42,931 nucleotides of DNA from Oscillospiraceae bacterium (GTDB taxonomy: Bacteria; Bacillota; Clostridia; Oscillospirales; Ruminococcaceae). Where the stretch lies: NCBI GenBank assembly GCA_022791315.1, contig JAAVYW010000040.1, positions 1 through 42,931 of the forward strand. Reading direction: 5' to 3'. Of the stretch, positions 6,941 to 15,262 are shown one piece after another. Each line of letters starts with the position of its first letter. The stretch's first letter is position 1. The translations under genes were made by a program, and so were the position numbers. The notes beneath the pieces were generated by a model that was not told where the DNA came from, did not search any database, and was given only the letters and a program-made list of their open reading frames with translations.

Positions 6941-8470
6941 GTGGGAAAAACCAAGACTATTTTACGGGCCAAAATCCGGGAATCCCTCCAGGCTGTTTTG
7001 CCGGTGACAGCGCTGGTGCTGGCGCTGTGCTTCACCGTCGCCCCCATCCCCAACGGCACGCTGATGGCCTTTTTGGTGGGCGCGGTGGCGCTGATTGTGG
7101 GCATGGGCTTCTTCACCCTGGGGGCCGAAATTTCCATGACCCCCATGGGGGAATACGTGGGCTCCCAGAGCACCAAATCCCGCAACCTGTGGGTGATTAT
7201 TCTGGTGTCCCTCTTTGTGGGCGTGATGATTACCGTGTCGGAGCCCGACCTCCAGGTGCTGGCGAACCAGGTGCCCACCATCCCCAACCTGACCCTGATT
7301 CTCTCGGTCGCCATTGGGGTGGGGGTGTTTTTGGTGCTGGCAATGGTGCGGGTGCTGTTCCGCATCAAGCTCTCCTGGCTCTTATGGATTTTCTATCCCC
7401 TGGTGTTTGTGCTCACCCTCTTTGTGCCGGGGGATTTCATCGCTGTCTCCTTTGATTCCGGCGGCGTCACCACCGGCCCCATGACAGTGCCCTTTATCAT
7501 GGCGCTGGGGGTTGGCGTGGCCTCCATCCGCTCGGATAAGCACGCGGAAAACGACAGCTTTGGCCTGGTGGCGCTGTGTTCCATCGGCCCCATCCTGGCT
7601 GTGCTGCTGTTGGGCCTCATCTTCCATCCCCAGGGCAGCGCAGGGGCCTCCACCTGGGAAATCAACGTGTCCGATTCCAGGGAGCTGGGCCAGCTCTTCT
7701 CTGCCGCCTTCCCCACCTATCTGGGAGAGGTTGCCACAGCCCTGGGCCCGCTGATGCTGTTCTTCCTCCTCTACCAGGCCATCGCCGCCCCCATGAAACG
7801 GCAAAACCTCCTCAAAATCCTGGTGGGCGTGGTGTATACCTATATCGGCCTGGTGCTGTTTCTCACCGGGGTCAACGTGGGCTTCATGCCTGCGGGCAAC
7901 TACATCGGCAAGATGATTGGCTCCTTAGACTACCCCTGGATTATCATCCCCATCGGCATGGTTATCGGCTATTTCCTGGTACAGGCCGAGCCCGCCGTCC
8001 ACGTCCTCACCAAGCAGGTGGAGGACATCACCTCCGGCGCCATCCCCAAGCAGGCCCTCTCAGTCACCTTAGCCATCGGCGTCTCGGTCTCTGTGGGCCT
8101 GGCCATGATTCGGGTGCTCACCGGCATCTCCATCCTGTGGTTCCTGCTGCCCGGCTATGCCATAGCGCTGCTTCTGAGCCTCTTTGTCCCCAGCATCTTC
8201 ACCTCTATTGCCTTTGACTCCGGCGGCGTGGCCTCCGGCCCCATGACAGCCACCTTCCTGCTCCCCTTTGCCATGGGCGCCTGCGAGGCCCTGGGGGGCA
8301 ATATCGTCACCGACGCCTTTGGCGTGGTGGCTATGGTGGCTATGACCCCCCTCATCGCCATCCAGCTGCTGGGCCTCGTCTATAAGTGGAAGCTGGGAAA
8401 GAAAAAGCCCGCCCAAGATGCCCAAGAGAAGGCCCAGGCGCTCAGGGACGAGGAAATTATCGAGCTGTGA
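6941..8470 (+). CDS. DUF1538 family membrane protein, internally duplicated
   Basis: A 509-residue polytopic membrane protein with about twelve hydrophobic segments. It is built from two homologous halves: each carries an F-D-S-G-G-V-x-x-G-P-M-T signature (FDSGGVTTGPMT ~170, FDSGGVASGPMT ~425), and the N-terminal part of each half contains a related amphipathic segment. The repeat and conserved polar residues inside membrane segments suggest a transporter, but the substrate of DUF1538 is unknown. I chose GTG 6941, preceded by GGGCGGAG; the frame extends 14 codons further without a ribosome site. It lies 163 bases after the response regulator, and a PII-like gene follows after 61 bases. That neighbour suggests nucleotide-dependent gating, as PII proteins control AmtB. 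Confidence 0.85.
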   Translation: MGKTKTILRAKIRESLQAVLPVTALVLALCFTVAPIPNGTLMAFLVGAVALIVGMGFFTLGAEISMTPMGEYVGSQSTKSRNLWVIILVSLFVGVMITVSEPDLQVLANQVPTIPNLTLILSVAIGVGVFLVLAMVRVLFRIKLSWLLWIFYPLVFVLTLFVPGDFIAVSFDSGGVTTGPMTVPFIMALGVGVASIRSDKHAENDSFGLVALCSIGPILAVLLLGLIFHPQGSAGASTWEINVSDSRELGQLFSAAFPTYLGEVATALGPLMLFFLLYQAIAAPMKRQNLLKILVGVVYTYIGLVLFLTGVNVGFMPAGNYIGKMIGSLDYPWIIIPIGMVIGYFLVQAEPAVHVLTKQVEDITSGAIPKQALSVTLAIGVSVSVGLAMIRVLTGISILWFLLPGYAIALLLSLFVPSIFTSIAFDSGGVASGPMTATFLLPFAMGACEALGGNIVTDAFGVVAMVAMTPLIAIQLLGLVYKWKLGKKKPAQDAQEKAQALRDEEIIEL

Positions 8471-8531
8471 TTCTGTCATTTCATCAGGTGCTGCGCGGGA
8501 AAGAGCCTGCGCAGAGGAAAGGATACCGCCT

Positions 8532-9215
8532 ATGAAGGATATTTGCCTATTACTCACCATCTCCCAGCGGGACGATGCCCAGCGCTTCATCCACTTTTTC
8601 CAGGAGCAGGGCGTTGCCGAGGTCTATAGCGCCCTGTGCAACGGCACCGCCCGGCAGAAAACCCTGGACCTGCTGGGCCTGGAACAGACGGAAAAGACCA
8701 TCCACTTTGCCGTGGCCTCCCGCCAAAAAGTGCAGGAGCTGCTGCGGGGCCTGCGCCGGTATCTCCACCTAGACCTGCCCGACCGGGGCATTGCCCTCTC
8801 TGTGCCCATCCAGAGCATGGGGGGCGCAGCGGCGCTCCAATATTTCCTGGAAGGCCAGGAACTCACCGAAAAGGAGGAGAGCGAAATGGCTCCAAGCTAT
8901 GAGCTGATTGTCGTCATCGCCCAGCGTGGCTATACCGATATGGTGATGGACGCCGCCCGGGAGGCCGGGGCCAGCGGCGGCACCACCATCCACACCAAGG
9001 GCACCGGCGGGAAAAATGCCGAGAAATTCTTTGGCGTCTCCATCGCCGCAGAGAAGGAAATCGTCCTCATTGTGGCTGCCGCCCAGTCCAAAACCGCCAT
9101 CATGAAAGCTGTGATGCAGGGGGCCGGGATGCACACCAAGGCCCATGCCCTGGCCTTCTCCCTGCCTGTCAGCGAAACCGCCGGCTTCCAGTGGGAGCAG
9201 GACCAGCCGGGCTAA
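8532..9215 (+). CDS. tandem PII-like signalling protein
   Basis: A 227-residue cytoplasmic protein with two PII-like ferredoxin folds in a row. Residues ~2-105 begin DICLLLTISQ and contain an LLGLEQTEKTIHF segment; residues ~120-222 begin YELIVVIAQRG, then VMDAAREAGASGGTTIHTKGTG, and close with VMQGAGMHTKAHALAFSLP. The second half carries the glycine-rich GTGGKNAEKFFG stretch in the T-loop/B-loop region; the first is more diverged. PII proteins bind ATP, ADP or related nucleotides and control transporters. The start at 8532 has AGGAAAGGA about ten bases upstream; the frame before it lies in the end of the transporter gene. Its position directly behind the DUF1538 gene suggests it gates that transporter. 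Two-domain PII fusions are uncommon. Confidence 0.82.
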   Translation: MKDICLLLTISQRDDAQRFIHFFQEQGVAEVYSALCNGTARQKTLDLLGLEQTEKTIHFAVASRQKVQELLRGLRRYLHLDLPDRGIALSVPIQSMGGAAALQYFLEGQELTEKEESEMAPSYELIVVIAQRGYTDMVMDAAREAGASGGTTIHTKGTGGKNAEKFFGVSIAAEKEIVLIVAAAQSKTAIMKAVMQGAGMHTKAHALAFSLPVSETAGFQWEQDQPG

Positions 9216-9270
9216 TCCCCCCGCTCAAATAAATACACCTCCCCCGCCGGGCGTGGAATCCCTTTTTTCC

Positions 9271-9300
9271 TTGACACCAAGGGGTGGGATAGAGTAATAT
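9271..9300 (+). promoter_or_regulatory. promoter for FapA-family gene
   Basis: TTGACA (9271-9276), an 18-base spacer and TAATAT (9295-9300) lie about 85 bases before the start of the FapA-family gene and clearly downstream of the PII gene, so that gene starts its own transcript. Confidence 0.7.
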
Positions 9301-9383
9301 TATATTAGTATATCCCCTCACGAAAACGCCACAGGAGAAGGAAGGCAGTTGCCAGCCGCAGGAACAGGTCAGGAGGTACACAT

Positions 9384-11186
9384 ATGAGCTCACGGGAGGA
9401 CAAAACCAGCGAAACCGGGAAGGAAACCGGTTACAAATCCCTGCTTTTCAGCCTTTGGAAAAAGATGTCCACAGGAAAAAAGGGCGAAAAGAAACATCAG
9501 CCGTCCGAGCCCCAGGAAGAATCACCCCAGCCTCCGGAGGAAGCCCTGCCGGAGACGCCCCCGGTGGAGGAGCTGCCCTTTGAGCAGTTGCCCGCCCCCG
9601 AAGAACTGATGGAATACTACCTGCTCTTCTGTCAAGGCCAGGGGCAGGAGGGGAATAAATCCACCATTGAGGATTTTTGCGCCGATTCCCGGCCGGAGAC
9701 GTCGTTCTTAAAACAGGTCATTTCCCAGATAGAGGGCAAGGCCGCCTCTGTGATGAAGGAGTACCGCAAACAGACGAAGCTGTCTATCATGAAGGCCGAG
9801 CAGCGCCTGCGCGCCCTGAGCCGGGAGCAGGAGGGGGAAGACGCCTCCCCAGAGGCCTCTCCCGAGGAAGCCCCCGCCCCGGCCCTAAACGGCCAGGTGC
9901 TGGTGTTCTGCGCCCCGGACTGGAGCGCTGCCTGGGGCATTGCCCTGCCCGCCCTGGGCGATGGGCTCCCTATCACCCGCGCGCTGGTACTCACCAGCCT
10001 GGAAGAGCGGAACATCACCTTTGGCATAGACCAAGAGGTGGTAAACCGTTTAGCCACCCCGCAGGGCGCCCTCACCCTGCAAAAGCTGGCTGTCTCCGCC
10101 CCTCCCATCCCGGGAGAGGACGGGAAAACGATAGAGTATTTCCCCCGCACGGTGGGCACCCCTCAGATTATGGAGAATGCCCAGGGCATCGTGGACTTTG
10201 ACAACCTCAACTGGCTCACCCATATTGAAGAGGGCACTGTCATCTGCGATATTGTGCAGCCCACCCAGGGCACTTCCGGCACCAATATCCAGGGCAACCC
10301 CATCCGGCCCTATAACGGCAAGAAGGCCAACCTCCCCAAGGGGGACAATGTGGTGCCCAACGCAGACGGCACCTCCCTCATCTCCAAAATAGACGGGCAA
10401 ATCTCTTTCCGGGACGGCAAGTTCCACGTCAACAACACCATCGTCATCCAGGGCAACGTAGACCTCTCCACCGGCAGCATCGATGTCCAGGGAGACGTGG
10501 TCATCCACGGCAACGTCCTGGCGGGCTTTACTGTCACCGCCTCCGGCAACATCACCATCGGCGGCCTGGTGGAGGGCTCCCAAATCACCGCCGGGGGCAA
10601 CGTGGTGGTCAACCGGGGCATGAACGGCAATGTGGTGGGCAGCATCACCGCCGGGAAGGACATCGTCTGCAAATACATGGAAAACGCCACTGCCCACGCC
10701 ATGGGCGAAATCCACATGGACAGTATCGTCAACTGTGACCTGGCTGCCCGGGGCAAGGTGGTCGTTAAAACCGGCCGGGGCGTCATCATTGGCGGCACCG
10801 TCCGCTCCATGGGCGGCATTGAGGCCAAGACTATTGGCAACATCGCCGGACGCCTCACCAGCCTCTCCATCGGCCCCACCCCCTGGTTTTTAGAGGAAAA
10901 GGCCCAGGTGGAGGAACAGCTGGAAAAGCTCCAGCAGGAGATGAAACGCCAGCCCGCCGGCCAGGGCGCCCTGCTGAAGATGAAGGAAAAACCCCTGAAA
11001 AAGTCCCTAGAGGAAATGGAGTTCCAGGAGGCTGCCGCAGCGCAGAAACAGATTGTTGCCTCCACCCTCTACCCCATGGCCCAGGTCTCCATCAACGGCA
11101 TCACCAAACACATCGCCAGTTCCCAATCCCCCTGCCGCATCTATCTGGATGCCAAGGAGGGTGCAGTGAAAGTCATCAACGTGTAA
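9384..11186 (+). CDS. FapA family (DUF342) polymer-forming protein
   Basis: A 600-residue cytoplasmic protein. Residues 1-60 are charged and proline-rich, and 60-165 form a helical acidic region. From ~215 comes the DUF342 N-terminal domain (RNITFGIDQEVVNRL), and from ~330 a right-handed beta-helix of repeated short strands with G-N-V, G-D-V and G-N-I turns (about residues 355-480). A C-terminal coiled coil (~505-560, EEKAQVEEQLEKLQQEM) and a final beta segment complete it. FapA-like proteins are often annotated as flagellar assembly protein A but are widespread in non-flagellated Firmicutes. No flagellar genes are nearby, so a cytoskeletal or surface-assembly role is equally possible. AGGAGG lies eight bases before ATG 9384. 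Own promoter and strong terminator make it a single-gene unit. Confidence 0.85.
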   Translation: MSSREDKTSETGKETGYKSLLFSLWKKMSTGKKGEKKHQPSEPQEESPQPPEEALPETPPVEELPFEQLPAPEELMEYYLLFCQGQGQEGNKSTIEDFCADSRPETSFLKQVISQIEGKAASVMKEYRKQTKLSIMKAEQRLRALSREQEGEDASPEASPEEAPAPALNGQVLVFCAPDWSAAWGIALPALGDGLPITRALVLTSLEERNITFGIDQEVVNRLATPQGALTLQKLAVSAPPIPGEDGKTIEYFPRTVGTPQIMENAQGIVDFDNLNWLTHIEEGTVICDIVQPTQGTSGTNIQGNPIRPYNGKKANLPKGDNVVPNADGTSLISKIDGQISFRDGKFHVNNTIVIQGNVDLSTGSIDVQGDVVIHGNVLAGFTVTASGNITIGGLVEGSQITAGGNVVVNRGMNGNVVGSITAGKDIVCKYMENATAHAMGEIHMDSIVNCDLAARGKVVVKTGRGVIIGGTVRSMGGIEAKTIGNIAGRLTSLSIGPTPWFLEEKAQVEEQLEKLQQEMKRQPAGQGALLKMKEKPLKKSLEEMEFQEAAAAQKQIVASTLYPMAQVSINGITKHIASSQSPCRIYLDAKEGAVKVINV

Positions 11187-11190
11187 CTGA

Positions 11191-11240
11191 GGGCAGGGCA
11201 GGAAACCCAACGTGGATTTCCTGCCCTGCCTTTTTCTTTT
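11191..11240 (+). terminator. intrinsic terminator after FapA gene
   Basis: GGCAGGGCAGGAAA and TTTCCTGCCCTGCC form a long stem (about 11192-11230) with a short loop, followed by TTTTTCTTTT. It directly follows the stop codon. Confidence 0.88.
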
Positions 11241-11288
11241 CCCGCTATCCAACCAAAAAAGGGATTTCCCCTATGTCGCCCGTTGACA

Positions 11289-11735
11289 TCATCCCCGCAT
11301 CCCCGCAAAAAACTGTGCCAGCAGCCCGGCGCACTCCCCTGCCAGCACCCCGCGGGTCACACGGGGATTGTGCCCAAAGGGCACGTGGGTCAAATCCATC
11401 ACCGTGCCGCAGCATCCCGCCTTCTCGTCTTTTGCCCCAAAGACAATCCGCTCCACCCGCGCCTGAATCAGCGCCCCCGCACACATGGGGCAGGGCTCCA
11501 GCGTCACATAGAGGGTGCAGCCGGTGAGCCGCCAGTCCCCCAGCAGGGCGCAGCCCCGCTCAATCGCCAGCAGCTCCGCGTGTCCTAAGGGGGTCTTGTC
11601 CTGTTCCCTGGTGTTGTGCCCCCGTGCCAGGATTTCCCCATCCCGCACCAGCACTGCCCCCACCGGCACCTCCCCCTGGGCCAGGGCCAGCCGGGCCTCC
11701 TTTAGCGCTTCCCGCATAAATCCCTGGTCGTCCAT
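11289..11735 (-). CDS. tadA: tRNA adenosine(34) deaminase
   Basis: A 148-residue zinc enzyme that converts A34 to inosine in tRNA-Arg(ACG). The zinc and catalytic residues are complete: His52-Ala-Glu54 (GHAELLAIE) and Cys82/Cys85 in PCPMCAGAL. PVGAVLV and the Asn of GHNTRE, used in substrate binding, are also present. I prefer ATG 11735, with GGAGGGAGG about 11 bases upstream; TTG 11744 would sit too close to that site. The gene stands alone, and the 311 bases upstream contain no convincing ORF. Free adenine or guanine deaminases share the fold, but the length and motif spacing fit TadA. Confidence 0.93.
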   Translation of the reverse strand: MDDQGFMREALKEARLALAQGEVPVGAVLVRDGEILARGHNTREQDKTPLGHAELLAIERGCALLGDWRLTGCTLYVTLEPCPMCAGALIQARVERIVFGAKDEKAGCCGTVMDLTHVPFGHNPRVTRGVLAGECAGLLAQFFAGMRG

Positions 11736-12046
11736 CTCCGGCAAAGCCTCCCTCCGCCCAGCGCAGCCCGGCAGGCCAATCCCTGCCGTAGCGTTTCAGA
11801 TATCCCAATAGCTCCTCGCCCTTTGCCCGCCACTGGATGAGGTATCCCTTCCGAGCCGTAGCAATACCCCAAAACGGGGACAACAACGCTGTGGCAGAAA
11901 GCCATCAGCGCTGCGCGTAATTCGTTATAATATGCAGGGGCATCACTGCAGGGGTGGCATTCCGCAATTCCAGTTTGCCCGCTTCCCAAGTCCCCACGCC
12001 GAGGGCCCTGCCTCTTTCATCTGCGGCAGCAGCCAGAAACCGGCGC
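11736..12046. other. gap between tadA and CPBP gene
   Basis: On the minus strand all three frames stay open for 50-100 codons and give plausible-looking peptides (for example GIATARKGYLIQW), but none has a ribosome site or a recognised family. The frames run on into tadA out of register. It may be a decayed gene remnant. No promoter for tadA could be placed with confidence. Confidence 0.35.
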
Positions 12047-13096
12047 TTATAAAAAGCTCACCATATACCCAAACACCACAACCAATGCCATCACCATGCA
12101 GGGCGCAGTGTAAAAGGAACGGTTTTTCTCCCGGGTAAGGAGATACGTGGTCTTGCGCCGCAGCAAAAAGGCGCCTTCCTTGGCCCTGCGCATGTACACC
12201 ATCACACTGATGAGCCCCGCCAGCAGCAGGAGGATATAGGCCCCATACCCCACCCCAGTACACACCTGGGCCGGCAGGCAGAGCTCCAGCACCGTGAAGA
12301 AATAGGCAACCAGATTGACAGCAGCGTGCATCACCATCCCGGTAAACAGGGAACCGGAAACCAGGGTAAAATAGCCAATCACCAGCCCCAGCAAAAAGGC
12401 ATTGGGCTGCTGCACAGGGCTCAGGTGCATTAGCCCAAAGAGCACTGCCGAGGAAAACAGGGCGAAAGTATCCCCATAGGGACGCAAAGACTGGAGCACC
12501 AGCCCCCGGAAGACAAGCTCCTCCATCACCGGCACCAGGATACAGCTGTAGAGGAAATAGAGCAGCAGGGGCAGCGGGCGGAGCGTAGGGCCGCTCTGGG
12601 CATAATAGGGCCTGCCCCCCACCGCCGAAAGCCCAACCCCCACAGCAGTGGAAATAACGGCCCCCAGCACTGAGCAAGCCAAAGCCGCGCCCACGCCGCA
12701 TCCCACAAACAGCCCCCTCCCCTTGCGGAACGGGAACGCCGCCCGCAGGGGAATCCGTACCATGCGTTTATAGAGGGAAAAGGGGAGCGCCATACTACAG
12801 AGATAGACAAAAATCTGCAACACCAAATGGGCCGACTCCGAAGCCTGGAACCGCCACCCTGCAAAGAGCCGGGCGAATATCTGGCCCACTGCCGGAGCCA
12901 GGAAAACCGCAGTGGCAAAATACACCAGCAGACAAGCCCCCAGGGCATTCCCTGTCCCGCGGATACGCTGCTTTTCATAGCTGCGCGGGTCAACGGGCAC
13001 GAATCCCATGCCCTCTACAAAATAGTATTCCGCCCCAAAGGGATTCTGGTAATTGTAATCCCTCTGCTGTGTAAAATTTACGCTGCGATTTTGCAT
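12047..13096 (-). CDS. CPBP family intramembrane glutamic endopeptidase
   Basis: A 349-residue membrane protease or protease-like protein (Abi/CAAX family). About eight transmembrane helices start at residue ~50, after a ~45-residue cytoplasmic N-terminus containing NPFG. The active-site signature is intact: Glu192-Glu193 and Arg197 in MEELVFRG, His224 in FGLMHLSP, and His257-x3-Asn in MHAAVN. Family members cleave prenylated or secreted peptides or serve as bacteriocin immunity proteins; the substrate here is unknown. AAGGAG lies seven bases before ATG 13096. It is a lone gene; no bacteriocin or peptide gene is visible next to it. Confidence 0.88.
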   Translation of the reverse strand: MQNRSVNFTQQRDYNYQNPFGAEYYFVEGMGFVPVDPRSYEKQRIRGTGNALGACLLVYFATAVFLAPAVGQIFARLFAGWRFQASESAHLVLQIFVYLCSMALPFSLYKRMVRIPLRAAFPFRKGRGLFVGCGVGAALACSVLGAVISTAVGVGLSAVGGRPYYAQSGPTLRPLPLLLYFLYSCILVPVMEELVFRGLVLQSLRPYGDTFALFSSAVLFGLMHLSPVQQPNAFLLGLVIGYFTLVSGSLFTGMVMHAAVNLVAYFFTVLELCLPAQVCTGVGYGAYILLLLAGLISVMVYMRRAKEGAFLLRRKTTYLLTREKNRSFYTAPCMVMALVVVFGYMVSFL

Positions 13097-13280
13097 AGAT
13101 AACTCCTTTGCCGCCGCAAGTGACGCTATTCTGTCCCCATTGTCCCATCACACAATGCCGTCCAACACAGCGTTTGGTTTTGGTGCAACACGCGCAGCAT
13201 GCCGCACTGCGGCACCGCCCGCTGACAGCTTGTGCTGCGCATCATAAGGTCTTAAGGCCTGTACCGCCGCAAAGCGGTGA
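13097..13280. other. intergenic region with nested inverted repeats
   Basis: No gene. GCGCAGCA (13192-13199) pairs with TGCTGCGC (13233-13240) around an inner GCCGCA/TGCGGC element, so a strong cruciform or RNA hairpin is possible. A second hairpin, CCGC-cgcaaa-GCGG, sits just before the repeat at 13281. Confidence 0.5.
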
Positions 13281-13380
13281 GGCTATGATAGAATAGGCAC
13301 TTGGCGTAAATGCGCCAAACCTGCGCCGCGGCGCAGGAAAACCACGCCCCACGTGTTTTTATGTCCATTATATCATAACT
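13281..13380 (+). repeat. MITE-like palindromic repeat, copy A
   Basis: About 100 bp with imperfect terminal inverted repeats: the left end starts GGCTATGATAGAATAGGCA, and the right end read in reverse starts AGTTATGATATAATGGACA. Inside are two hairpins, TTGGCG-N6-CGCCAA (13301-13318) and CCTGCGCC/GGCGCAGG (13320-13337), then a T-rich tract. The same order of blocks occurs on the minus strand at 15263-15354. No coding capacity. Confidence 0.75.
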
Positions 13381-13602
13381 CTACGCGGCAAAAAACCGCA
13401 TTTTTATGAACATTCCGCCTTTTGTTCTTCGTTTATTCACATTTTTGTGACATCCTTTCCAGCCCAAGTCTGTCATAGCAGAGCAGCACGAAATCCCAGG
13501 CCAGCGGCCAAACCTCTCCTCTCCCCAAAGGGCTTTTCGTCCGGTTTATCAATCCGAGCCCAGCCCATGCAGCTATAGGGCTGTTCCCATCTCTTCTTCC
13601 CT
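13381..13602. other. gap between repeat and tfoX-like gene
   Basis: No gene. A short GCGG-CAAAAAA-CCGC hairpin followed by ATTTTT (about 13386-13407) could act as a weak plus-strand terminator. The rest shows nothing recognisable. Confidence 0.4.
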
Positions 13603-13859
13603 CTATCCCTTCAGGGAATCGCTGAACCCCTTTGGTTCCCTTTTCCGCTCTGCCGAGAGGCAGTCAAAGGGTATCCCCTTCACTGCCCCCTCCAAACTGT
13701 AGAGATGCACCAGGCAAACACGGGGATATCCCTTTTTAACCGGGCAAAGGCCTGCTCGGCCCCCAATTCCCGCAGCTTCTCCTGGGAATCAATCCCCACG
13801 GCTGCCAGCTTTTTCTCCATCTCCCTCCCAATATTCGCCATGGAAGTCAATCCCGCCAT
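13603..13859 (-). pseudogene. TfoX/Sxy C-terminal domain protein, frameshifted
   Basis: Read with one frame change, this is an 85-residue stand-alone TfoX C-terminal domain. It begins LTSMANIGREMEKKL and VGIDSQEKLRELGAEQAFARL, and after the shift continues with CLVHLYSLEGAVKGIPF, which is the usual end of the family. The unshifted frame stops after 59 residues (stop at 13680). The break is at the A-run AAAAAG (13737-13733 on the plus strand as T5): one missing A, or a -1 slip from TTA-AAA-AGG to AAA-AAG. ATG 13859 has GGGGGAG upstream. These domains occur in competence and helix-hairpin DNA-binding contexts, but their role in Firmicutes is unclear. It could be a pseudogene, a sequencing error or a slippage product. 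Confidence 0.7.
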
Positions 13860-13886
13860 ACCGCTCCCCCTCTCTGTGCCCACTAC

Positions 13887-13930
13887 CAAAAAAACAGCGG
13901 CCGCCCCTCACGCTTGGGGCAGCCGCTGTA
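13887..13930 (-). terminator. intrinsic terminator after oxidoreductase gene
   Basis: ACAGCGGC (13894-13901) pairs with GCCGCTGT (13922-13929), with an inner GCCCC/GGGGC stem. On the minus strand it is followed by about seven T residues. It sits eleven bases past the oxidoreductase stop codon. Confidence 0.88.
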
Positions 13931-13940
13931 CTATGTAACT

Positions 13941-15026
13941 TTAGCCGTTAAACCGGATGACAGAATCGGTGCGGTCGGACTCAAAGGCAGCCTCCATCAC
14001 CTTCATCACCCGCATCACCTGGGCATGGGTGACAATCTGCTCCTCTTCCCCGTCAATGGCCTTGCACACGTTGCGATAGAAGTCGTGCACATCCATCTTG
14101 GGCTGGGGCAGCTCGTGGGTGGTAATGGTGTCCTTGGTACGGGGGGCCATGGTCTTGGTAACACCCGCCGCCGTCACCACCGGCACAGCGTCCTTGCCGT
14201 CCCAGTTGTCGCAGCACACAATCTCGCCGTCGCCTTTAAAGCTGTTGATAATGGCGGTGCCGTTGCGGCCCTGCATGTACCAGCGGGGGAGGTTTACAAA
14301 GTTGCTGGTGCCCACCTCCACATGGACATTCACGCCGTTCTCAAACTTCATTTCCAGCTTGAAGCCGTCGTCCACCAGCTCGGTGGTGACATGGTCCAGA
14401 CGGCAGTAGAGGGAGGTAATCTTCTCCGGGAACATCCAGAGAATCTGATCCAGCAGGTGAACACCCCAGTCCAGCACCATACCGCCGCCATGCTCGGGCT
14501 GGGCCCGCCAGTCGCCGGGGATGCCACGGGAACCGTGTACCCTGGTCTCAATGTTGAAGACATCGCCCAGCACGCCGCTGTCATAGACCTGGCGGATGGC
14601 GCGGTAATCGTTGTCCCACCGGCGGTTCTGGTGCACGGTGAAGAGCTTGCCGTATTTCTTGGAGGCGTCAAACATCTCCTGGAGCAGGGCACTGTTCAGC
14701 GTCACCGGCTTCTCGCAAATGACATTTTTCCCCGCTGCCATGGCCTTCACAGCCATCTCTTTATGCCCGTCATTGGGGATGGCAATGGTGACAATTTCCA
14801 CCTGGGGGTCACCCAGCAGGGCCTCTAGGGAATCATAGACAAAGAGGCCTCTGTCCTTGGCCCGCTGGCAGGCCTCCGGGTCGATGTCATAGACACCGGC
14901 CAGCTCCACCACGTCGCTGGGAGGCAGCTCGCCCCGCACCATGTAGGCGCCCGAGCCGCCGGTGATGTTCATGGCATGGAAACTGCCCATGCCGCCATAT
15001 CCAATAATTGCCACTTTCTTTTTCAA
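13941..15026 (-). CDS. Gfo/Idh/MocA family oxidoreductase
   Basis: A 361-residue NAD(P)-dependent sugar or cyclitol dehydrogenase. The N-terminal Rossmann domain shows IIGYGGMGSFHA (residues ~6-17) and the family signature CEKPVTLN with its catalytic Lys; the C-terminal half has WDNDYRAIRQVYD and DWGVHLLDQILW, the D-x3-H type catalytic pair. Length is typical. I chose TTG 15026: AAGGAG lies exactly nine bases before it and the next codons encode KKKVAIIG, whereas the longer ATG start would add 18 residues before the Rossmann fold. The divergent GH4 glycosidase gene suggests joint carbohydrate use; some GH4 enzymes themselves use NAD+. The substrate is not readable. Confidence 0.9.
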   Translation of the reverse strand: MKKKVAIIGYGGMGSFHAMNITGGSGAYMVRGELPPSDVVELAGVYDIDPEACQRAKDRGLFVYDSLEALLGDPQVEIVTIAIPNDGHKEMAVKAMAAGKNVICEKPVTLNSALLQEMFDASKKYGKLFTVHQNRRWDNDYRAIRQVYDSGVLGDVFNIETRVHGSRGIPGDWRAQPEHGGGMVLDWGVHLLDQILWMFPEKITSLYCRLDHVTTELVDDGFKLEMKFENGVNVHVEVGTSNFVNLPRWYMQGRNGTAIINSFKGDGEIVCCDNWDGKDAVPVVTAAGVTKTMAPRTKDTITTHELPQPKMDVHDFYRNVCKAIDGEEEQIVTHAQVMRVMKVMEAAFESDRTDSVIRFNG

Positions 15027-15262
15027 AGAAGTCCACTCCTTTTTTATCCATTTATCCGGCACGGCGAGGGTCTCCCCCACCAGGAGCCGTCTTTTTTCCT
15101 ACTATTATCTTATCATAAATCCTGGCAAAATCATGCACTTCTCCCATACTTTCTGGACAGATATTGCGTGTTTATGCAATCTTTCACAAAAATCTCCCCC
15201 GTTTTTTGAGCGCATTCCCCTTTCTGTTTTTTTTTGCTTTTTCGCAATAGCTTTTTCCCCTT
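15027..15262. other. upstream region of the oxidoreductase gene
   Basis: AT-rich non-coding DNA with several T-runs. No clear minus-strand promoter was fixed. An extended -10 sequence TGCTATAAT at 15268-15276 on the plus strand belongs to the end of repeat copy B. Confidence 0.4.

Noticed and set aside
11560..11886. Minus-strand frame upstream of tadA giving plausible peptide (GIATARKGYLIQW)
   Set aside because: It runs into tadA in another frame, becomes Gly/Pro repeats there, lacks a ribosome site and matches no family I know. It is kept only as a possible remnant.
12047..13096. CPBP protease as bacteriocin immunity protein
   Set aside because: No bacteriocin, double-glycine leader peptide or ABC exporter gene lies next to it.
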